DNA of 12,314 nucleotides from DTLC01 sp964555645 (GTDB taxonomy: Bacteria > Verrucomicrobiota > Verrucomicrobiia > Limisphaerales > DTLC01), in NCBI GenBank assembly GCA_964555645.1, contig CAZKTA010000038.1, positions 1 through 12,314 of the forward strand. The letters run 5' to 3'. Position numbers and translations under genes: made by a program. Every line of letters starts with the position of its first letter. Position 1 is the first letter of the stretch. The notes under the pieces are model-generated. The model had not been told where the DNA came from, did no database searches, and was given only the letters and a program-made list of their open reading frames with translations. This document shows, in pieces, positions 7,081 through 12,314 of the stretch.

Positions 7081-8178
7081 TCATTGTTCAGCGGCGTAAT
7101 CACCATACCAAAGCAAGTGTCGGTTACCGATACGGATTCGGTTCAAACCTGCATTTTTTGCAGCAGCAAACGCGCGCTCAGCATGTGCGCGCGAAGTTCG
7201 AGGCAGATCGGTCATCATGAAGTCCGGGTGAAATGCCAATAGCGAATACGGAATAGTCGGATCGAGGCGCGCAATGAATTCCGCAATTCCGCGTACTTCT
7301 TCTGCATCAACATACCCCGGCACTAGGAGTGTGCTTGCCACTAGCAGCGGTACTTCAGGCCGCTCTTTAACTCGGCGGGCGACCCTTCGGAAATTCTCTA
7401 GCGTCCGGCTATTCGACACACCAGTAAGCGCAATGTGGATACGTTCATCCCACGCTTTAAGATCGAACTTGATGCACCCGCCACTTTGAAGCGCAATTTC
7501 AACAATTTTGTCCAGCAACGCCGGGTGCATGTTGCCGTTGGTTTCCCAGCAGACTCGCAAGATGCGCCCGCGTGTCTGCTCGAGCGCAATTTGCGCAGCG
7601 CGTATGCTATGAGGCAACTGCGGCGTGGGGTCACCGCCGAAAAAGCAGATGCATGCTGTTGTTGGCTCGAGCGCGTCAGCCAACGCTTCGGGTGAATGCA
7701 CCTGCGATGAGCGCGTCGAGTGCCGGTAGGTCCAGTTCTGACAAAACAAACAATCAAACGTGCACGCTTCATAAAACACGGCCAGGTTGTTGTACCCACG
7801 TTCCGGGCCAGGGCGGTATGCAAATTTGGGGTAACCACAGCCAGTGCCGCCGGCACACACAAAATCTGCCACACAATTGGTTGGGAGCGGATCGTAGTAC
7901 CAACTCACTTTTGCCAAGCTACGATTGCCGGTCTGCAGCCCGCAATAGCCAACATCGCCAATTGAAATCTTGCATTCGTGTGAGCACAACTTGCATTGCT
8001 TACCATGCTGGGCTTGGGGTGGTTCAGCCGGCAGGCCAAACGTTAGCCTCGCCGCCGCGTGCGCGGCTTTTAACATGGGCAGTGCTTCATCGAACCGCGC
8101 CCGGATACACTCTGCACACAGGCTGAGTTTACCGGCAATTGTTACAGCGCGCTTTTCGCAAATCTGGCAAATGTTCAC
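7081..8178 (-). CDS. Radical SAM protein, PflA-activase/AmmeMemoRadiSam-like
   Basis: A 365-residue protein, probably a cytoplasmic [4Fe-4S] enzyme that uses S-adenosylmethionine for radical chemistry; its substrate is unknown. The cluster motif is C139-x3-C143-x2-C146 in EACTFDCLFCQNW, followed by a GGDP motif (181-184, in place of GGEP) and VCWETNGNM (209-217), typical of COG1180 (PflA-like) proteins. The N-terminus is unusually rich in cysteine: C4/C7 with C21/C24 looks like a zinc knuckle, and C62/C65/C69/C79 (CKLCSHECKIS ... GYC) resembles the N-terminal motif of the AmmeMemoRadiSam enzyme, with C102, C108 and C114 beyond. The AMMECR1 and MEMO partners of that system are not in this window. 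The start is GTG at 8178; the frame upstream is open only to a TGA and has no ATG. It stands alone on the minus strand, 28 bp before the broken secreted-protein gene. Confidence 0.88.
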   Translation of the reverse strand: MNICQICEKRAVTIAGKLSLCAECIRARFDEALPMLKAAHAAARLTFGLPAEPPQAQHGKQCKLCSHECKISIGDVGYCGLQTGNRSLAKVSWYYDPLPTNCVADFVCAGGTGCGYPKFAYRPGPERGYNNLAVFYEACTFDCLFCQNWTYRHSTRSSQVHSPEALADALEPTTACICFFGGDPTPQLPHSIRAAQIALEQTRGRILRVCWETNGNMHPALLDKIVEIALQSGGCIKFDLKAWDERIHIALTGVSNSRTLENFRRVARRVKERPEVPLLVASTLLVPGYVDAEEVRGIAEFIARLDPTIPYSLLAFHPDFMMTDLPRTSRAHAERAFAAAKNAGLNRIRIGNRHLLWYGDYAAEQ

Positions 8179-8541
8179 ACCAGTGTATTTTGGGGTCGAC
8201 CCAGCGGAAAATCCACAACACTGTCAATTGGCGCGCAGCACACAAATTGCACCGAAGCCCATAACCGGGTCTACAAATGACCGTCGCACTAGGGCACCAT
8301 CGGCCCGGCGCCGTTGATTCGCTTAAAGCTGCCGCAGTCCGGTTGTCTGGTTTTTGCTTTGGCGGCGGCGACTTGTGGTCAAGCCACTTGGATTTCAGTT
8401 GAAAGTTCGGTGGAACCGAGTTTTTGGCATGCAAGGTTGTTATTGGCATTATTCTGTATTTCGGTAGGCTTGGGTTGGTGTAATTCGTTTTTTGTTTGGC
8501 CGGGTTGAGCTTGTGGATCTGATCAAGTGTGACTTTAGGCG
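8179..8541. other. Divergent intergenic region between radical SAM and glgP genes
   Basis: This 363-bp stretch should hold promoters for both neighbours. A 10-bp palindrome, GGGTCGACCC (8193-8202), lies 15 bp before the radical SAM start and could be an operator. A perfect TTGACA occurs on the minus strand (plus 8222-8227), but no -10 box sits at the right distance. A candidate glgP promoter is listed separately. A minus-strand frame of about 36 codons ending at 8224 (FVDPVMGFGAICVLRAN) has no recognisable family and I do not call it a gene. Confidence 0.5.
8424..8452 (+). promoter_or_regulatory. Candidate sigma-70-type promoter for glgP
   Basis: TTGGCA (8424-8429) and CATTAT (8447-8452) are 17 bp apart, matching five and four of six consensus positions. 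Transcription would begin near 8459, leaving a leader of about 83 nt before glgP. The same -10 sequence, CATTAT, occurs in the candidate promoter of the sigma operon. Confidence 0.35.
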
Positions 8542-10257
8542 ATGACAAACAGAATTGAGCAGAGACCAGTAGTTGCGTACTTTTCAATGGAGTTTGCCCT
8601 TGAGGAAGGCATGCCTACCTACAGCGGTGGCTTGGGTGTGTTGGCGGGCGATACGGTCCGGGCTGCCGCAGACCTGCAAGTGTCAATGGCGGGCGTGTCG
8701 CTTTTGCATCGGAAAGGGTATTTTTATCAGCGCCTCGACCCAACTGGTTGGCAGATCGAGGAACCCGCACGGTGGTCAGTGGACGATTTCCTGGAAGAAA
8801 TGCCACAACGCGTCGAGGTTGGCATCGAGGGCCGCACGGTTCGGCTGCGCGCTTGGAAGTACGAGGTCAAAGCTGCAGGCAACGGGTTCGTAGTACCGGT
8901 GTACTTTCTCGATTCAGACCTGCCAGAGAACAGCGATTGGGACAGGCAGTTGACCGACTATCTGTACGGCGGCGATGATCATTACCGGTTATGCCAGGAA
9001 GTTTTGCTCGGCATAGGCGGTGTACGCATGCTACGCGCTCTTGGCTACACAAACATCGCCCGATTTCACATGAACGAAGGGCATTCGGCGCTGCTTACCT
9101 TGGAGCTATTGCGTGAGTCGGCACAGGCGGCCGGCCGCAGTGAAGTTACGCCTGAAGACATCGAGCATGTGCGTCGCCAATGCGTGTTCACAACGCATAC
9201 CCCAGTGAACGCCGGGCACGACAGATTCAGGCTCGAGCACGTGCGACGTGTGTTGGGCGATTGCAAGCCGTTGGTTGAACACCAAACTGCGTTTTGCCTC
9301 GGCACCGAGTTGAACATGACGTATCTTGCGCTTAGCCTGAGCCACTTCGTTAACGGCGTGGCAAAGAAACATGCCGAGATTTCGCGCCATATGTTCGCCC
9401 AATACCAGGTTGACGCGATCACAAACGGTGTGCATGTGGCAAGTTGGGCAAGCCCGCATTTCCAAGCTTTGTTCGACAAACACATACCGGGCTGGCGCGA
9501 GGATAACTTCAGTCTGCGCTACGCATTAAGCATACCGGCTAATGAAATCTGGGCTGCACACCGCGCAGCTAAACGCGACCTGCTTGTGCATGTGAATCGC
9601 GACACAAACGCAGGCATGGACATGGACATCTTAACGCTCGGGTTCGCACGCCGCGCAACAGCCTATAAACGCGCAGACTTGTTGTTCCGCGACATTGACA
9701 GGTTGCGCGCAATTGCGGCCAAAGCCGGCAAACTCCAGATCATCTACGCCGGAAAAGCTCACCCGCGCGATCACGAAGGTAAAAAAGTTATCCAGCGCGT
9801 GTTTCAAGCCAGTGACGCGCTCAAGGACGACATTCGAATTGTGTACATGCCAAACTACGACGTTGAACTGGCAAAGCTGCTCATACCGGGCGTTGACATT
9901 TGGCTAAACACACCGCAACCGCCGCTTGAGGCAAGCGGCACAAGCGGCATGAAAGCAGCCATCAACGGTGTGCCGAGCCTGAGTATTTTGGACGGCTGGT
10001 GGATCGAGGGGTGTATCGAAGGCGTCACAGGCTGGGCAATTGGCGAACGTGTTGACACGACTTCGCCTCAACCCGATCGCTCAGACCGCGACGCTGCCGC
10101 GCTTTACGACAAGCTCGAAAAAGTCGTTATTCCACTTTACTACACCCAACGTGAGCGGTTCGTGGACGTGATGCGCCACGCGATCGCCCTGAACGGCTCG
10201 TTCTTCAACACGCACCGTATGCTCCAACAATACGTTGTTAAGGCGTATTTCGAGTGA
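8542..10257 (+). CDS. glgP: Alpha-glucan (glycogen/maltodextrin) phosphorylase, short GT35 type
   Basis: A 571-residue cytoplasmic enzyme that phosphorolyses alpha-1,4-glucans to glucose 1-phosphate, using pyridoxal phosphate. The N-terminus starts directly with VAYFSMEFALEEGMPTYSGG and LGVLAGD (10-37), the phosphorylase nucleotide/glucan site block. FHMNEGHSALL (175-185) carries the conserved active-site His (H181). GFARRATAYKRADL (367-380) is the phosphate-site block. EASGTSGMKAAING (463-476) contains the PLP-binding lysine, K471. It is much shorter than the roughly 800-residue muscle/E. coli enzymes and corresponds to the shorter bacterial and archaeal alpha-glucan phosphorylase subfamily, which lacks the N-terminal regulatory extension. 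The ATG at 8542 places the conserved motif 10 residues in; no strong ribosome binding site is visible. An M50 protease gene follows after 36 bp on the same strand. Glycogen versus maltodextrin preference cannot be told. Confidence 0.95.
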   Translation: MTNRIEQRPVVAYFSMEFALEEGMPTYSGGLGVLAGDTVRAAADLQVSMAGVSLLHRKGYFYQRLDPTGWQIEEPARWSVDDFLEEMPQRVEVGIEGRTVRLRAWKYEVKAAGNGFVVPVYFLDSDLPENSDWDRQLTDYLYGGDDHYRLCQEVLLGIGGVRMLRALGYTNIARFHMNEGHSALLTLELLRESAQAAGRSEVTPEDIEHVRRQCVFTTHTPVNAGHDRFRLEHVRRVLGDCKPLVEHQTAFCLGTELNMTYLALSLSHFVNGVAKKHAEISRHMFAQYQVDAITNGVHVASWASPHFQALFDKHIPGWREDNFSLRYALSIPANEIWAAHRAAKRDLLVHVNRDTNAGMDMDILTLGFARRATAYKRADLLFRDIDRLRAIAAKAGKLQIIYAGKAHPRDHEGKKVIQRVFQASDALKDDIRIVYMPNYDVELAKLLIPGVDIWLNTPQPPLEASGTSGMKAAINGVPSLSILDGWWIEGCIEGVTGWAIGERVDTTSPQPDRSDRDAAALYDKLEKVVIPLYYTQRERFVDVMRHAIALNGSFFNTHRMLQQYVVKAYFE

Positions 10258-10293
10258 AACCTTTTCGCGAAAGTTGACTCTATAGTTAGTAAC

Positions 10294-11406
10294 ATGAAAT
10301 GGTCATTACGAATTGCGCGAATTGCGAACATTGACGTGTACATTCACGCAACGTTCCTGATCCTGCTCGGCTACGTTGCATGGGTTTACCTGGCGCAGCG
10401 CGGTAGGGTCTCAGACGCGTTAATGGGCATTGTTTTTATTACGACGATATTCGGTATCGTCGTGTTGCACGAGTTAGGCCATGCGCTTGCTGCCCGCAGG
10501 TACGGCATACGCACACGCGACATAACCCTGTTGCCCATCGGCGGTGTAGCACGGCTCGAGCGAATGCCCGAAGAACCTAAACAAGAGCTCATAGTTGCTC
10601 TAGCTGGGCCTGCTGTAAACATTGCGCTTGCAGTGTTGTTGTTTTTTGTGGTTCTGCCAACAATACGATTTGATCAGTTGGGCCGGGTCCATGTGTTCGG
10701 GGGCACGTTTCTGCTGAACCTTTTCCTAGTGAATCTATGGATGGCTGCGTTCAATTTGATCCCCGCCTTCCCAATGGACGGCGGGCGTGTATTGCGGGCA
10801 CTCCTGGCGATGCGCCTCGATTACGTGCGCGCAACACAGATAGCAGCTAATATAGGTCAATTCCTTGCGCTTGGGTTTGTTGTAGCTGGGTTGTTGTTGC
10901 CGAACCCGTTCCTGCTTTTCATCGCGCTGTTTGTGTGGCTCGGCGCAGCAGGCGAGGCAAGCATGGTCCAAATGAAAAATGCGCTCGGTGGCATACCGAT
11001 CCGACAGGTCATGATCACCAATTATCAGACACTTGCGCCAAACGATTCACTGGAGCGTGCCGTACAGCATATCTTGGCCGGGTTCCAACAAGATTTCCCC
11101 GTGGTCGAAAATGACCGGTTAGTTGGCATCTTGACACGGGCAGACCTGTTGACCGCACTCGCCCAACGCGGCTCGAGCGCACTTGTTGGCGAAGTTATGC
11201 AGCGACAGTTCATGACGGCTGACCCGGCTGAAATGGCCGAGGCTGTCTTTAGCCGACTGCAAGAATGCAACTGCCATTCGTTACCAGTTGTGCAAAACGG
11301 CCATCTGATCGGCATATTAACTGCAGACAACGTGGGCGAATTCCTCATGATTCAGGCTGCCTTGAAGAAAGTAGCACCACCTAAACTCAGGTTTTCTGAG
11401 GGTTAA
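10294..11406 (+). CDS. M50-family intramembrane metalloprotease with two CBS domains
   Basis: A 370-residue polytopic inner-membrane zinc protease of the site-2 protease (S2P, M50B) group, which cuts substrates within the membrane. Hydrophobic segments lie near 19-33, 43-58, 99-121, 138-157 and 189-215. The zinc site is HELGH (59-63), with E60 as catalytic base and NLIPAFPMDGGR (154-165) giving the third ligand, D162. AGPAVNIALA (104-113) is a further conserved block. The soluble C-terminus has two CBS domains, about 235-290 (PVVENDRLVGILTRADLL) and 300-355 (PVVQNGHLIGILTADNV), which in this family can bind adenine nucleotides and modulate activity. This is the usual membrane-core-plus-CBS-pair layout of one S2P subgroup. 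The gene is 36 bp after glgP and probably co-transcribed; the gap holds a TTTCGCGAAA palindrome (10263-10272). No periplasmic PDZ domain and no recognised substrate such as a membrane-bound anti-sigma factor is present here: the anti-sigma in this window has no membrane segment. Confidence 0.95.
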   Translation: MKWSLRIARIANIDVYIHATFLILLGYVAWVYLAQRGRVSDALMGIVFITTIFGIVVLHELGHALAARRYGIRTRDITLLPIGGVARLERMPEEPKQELIVALAGPAVNIALAVLLFFVVLPTIRFDQLGRVHVFGGTFLLNLFLVNLWMAAFNLIPAFPMDGGRVLRALLAMRLDYVRATQIAANIGQFLALGFVVAGLLLPNPFLLFIALFVWLGAAGEASMVQMKNALGGIPIRQVMITNYQTLAPNDSLERAVQHILAGFQQDFPVVENDRLVGILTRADLLTALAQRGSSALVGEVMQRQFMTADPAEMAEAVFSRLQECNCHSLPVVQNGHLIGILTADNVGEFLMIQAALKKVAPPKLRFSEG

Positions 11407-12314
11407 TTGCACATGTGCTCCTGTGGCGGTTTCGCCAACAGCTTGAAAATTGAAAAACACGCCCGGCGCCGACGCGGACCCCGCACCAAACCGAGAAAGA
11501 CTGTTGGCCCATCAGGGTCGGTTTTGCTGCGCTCGGTTCGACCCAGGCGCTGAACAAACGACGTAGAACTTACCCCTCAGGTGGTTGGTTTGGAGGGAAC
11601 GGCTCTAGCAGCGCAATGGTTTCAAGCCATTTGTTTGATGGCTACGACAAAGCGCAGCTACCCAATTCGCTATTGATTAATACCCCAACCCTTGCGGCCG
11701 AAATAAAAGCTTGCAATTTGTGTTGAGTTTATGCCTGCGCCGATTGTCTGAAAAACGTATCGCCGCCATCACCAAGATAGATGGCCGGCTCAAACTCCAA
11801 TTCGTTGCCGGCTCAGATCATTCAGTCCAGACCGGGCTTGTCGCCGTCGAAGCCATGGCCCGGGTACTTGTGCCCGGGGCGTGGTTGAGATGGTAGCAGC
11901 ATTGGGCGTAACGCGTCTGGCCGGCTATGGGCCGGGCCGCCAGCGCCTGACTCTGCGAGTACACCGACAGACACCCGTGGTCACCCGGCGAAGACCGAGT
12001 GTGGCAGAGCATTGTTCCTCAGGGCTGTCTGCAACCGAAAAACTGCTGGCCGATGACGAAATTGGCGCTCGTTGGCATCCACTCAAGCCAACTCTACCCC
12101 TCAACTTGGCCCGTGCGTAACGCTGCTCCGCGTCTCTCAGTCAATTTCAATCCAATCCTAATGATTGGTGTACGGTTGCACTGGCCGGTGTGCAAATTGA
12201 AAAATGGACACCTATCTTGCCCTGGGTAGCGTTCAGATAACTGCATCTGTGGTTAATATGGGGTTGTTTTGGATGAGAAGCTGTGTCCAATGGAATTGCA
12301 CCAGGATGCACAAC
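11407..12314. other. Non-coding or decayed region, no convincing gene
   Basis: About 0.9 kb lacks any frame longer than 80 codons. On the plus strand, 11711-11896 encodes ITKIDGRLKLQFVAGSD and HSVQTGLVAVEAMARVL, which faintly recall the N-terminus of an IS1380-like transposase but stop at a TAG. On the minus strand a frame ending in TAA just before the 11570s reads SNKWLETIALLEPFPPNQ, and is broken upstream by a TAG; it reads like coding sequence but I do not recognise it. A near-palindrome built on two CCCGGG blocks lies at 11859-11878. TGGACAC (12205-12211) and GTGTCCA (12283-12289) form a 7-bp inverted repeat 85 bp across. No tRNA or rRNA was seen. Most likely decayed coding or mobile-element sequence. 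Confidence 0.45.
11421..11441 (+). terminator. Weak 3' hairpin after the protease gene
   Basis: CTGTGGCG (11421-11428) pairs with CGCC-A-ACAG (11433-11441) around a GTTT loop, giving eight pairs with one bulged A, 14 bp after the stop. No T-run follows, so it may be only a 3'-end stabiliser. A second possible structure, AAACCGA (11488-11494) with TCGGTTT (11518-11524), ends in four T residues and could serve as the actual end. Confidence 0.3.

Noticed and set aside
8193..8202. GGGTCGACCC resembling part of a tRNA T-loop
   Set aside because: It is a simple palindrome without cloverleaf context; kept only as a possible operator.
8129..8587. Minus-strand open frame of 152 codons across the glgP promoter region
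   Set aside because: It overlaps both neighbouring real genes in other frames, its translation has no family features, and codon content looks random.
11530..11550. GGTTCGACCC resembling a tRNA T-arm
   Set aside because: The flanking bases do not form the 5-bp T-stem and no acceptor or anticodon arms can be built around it.
12205..12289. TGGACAC / GTGTCCA inverted repeat as insertion-sequence ends
   Set aside because: Only 7 bp, no transposase between the arms and no target-site duplication recognised; could easily be chance.
1..12314. CRISPR array, phage or toxin-antitoxin system
   Set aside because: No regularly spaced direct repeats, no phage structural or integrase genes and no small toxin/antitoxin gene pair were found on either strand.

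Overview
The window looks like a piece of a Verrucomicrobiota chromosome, most likely near the Pedosphaera/Limisphaera group. Three things suggest this. The first gene is a secreted protein with autotransporter-type beta-strand repeats and ends in a tryptophan-rich tail (SWPLSHIGW ... NWVDVPG ... FFRLRYP) of a type I associate with that phylum. The broken gene near 6 kb carries a TANGQLTWTN ... IEWAP ... VEVPMLYQVKC segment of the same style. The intact genes start without clear Shine-Dalgarno sequences. This assignment rests on recognition of sequence style, not on a search.

Layout, left to right. (1) 1-1407 (+): 3' part of the large beta-repeat surface protein, closed by a strong nested-hairpin terminator (1460-1509). 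(2) 1565-1791: apparent remains of a mobile element, namely an imperfect inverted repeat about 119 bp across and a 36-codon minus-strand tail that resembles the C-terminus of a TnpB-type IS605/IS1341 protein. (3) 1809-4580 (-): a complete exported family-2 glycoside hydrolase (beta-galactosidase-like). (4) 4809-5742 (+): an ECF sigma factor followed by a small zinc-binding anti-sigma protein without a membrane segment, divergent from the hydrolase. (5) 5823-about 7052 (-): one secreted-protein gene that needs at least three frame changes to be read through, so a pseudogene or a locally faulty sequence. (6) 7081-8178 (-): an intact radical SAM protein with many N-terminal cysteines. (7) 8542-11406 (+): a short-type alpha-glucan phosphorylase (glgP) and, 36 bp later, an M50 intramembrane metalloprotease with two CBS domains, probably one transcript. 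(8) 11407-12314: about 0.9 kb with no convincing gene, containing hairpins and possible coding debris.

Functionally, the exported hydrolase and the surface protein fit a polysaccharide-degrading lifestyle, and the phosphorylase fits storage or turnover of glycogen or maltodextrin. The sigma/anti-sigma pair could control the divergent hydrolase gene, but nothing in the sequence proves that. I did not find a clearly new multi-gene system. The points most worth a second look are the frameshifted gene with a false signal-peptide-like start, the TnpB-like remnant with its flanking inverted repeat, the TM-less anti-sigma protein beside a carbohydrate hydrolase, and the orphan radical SAM protein.
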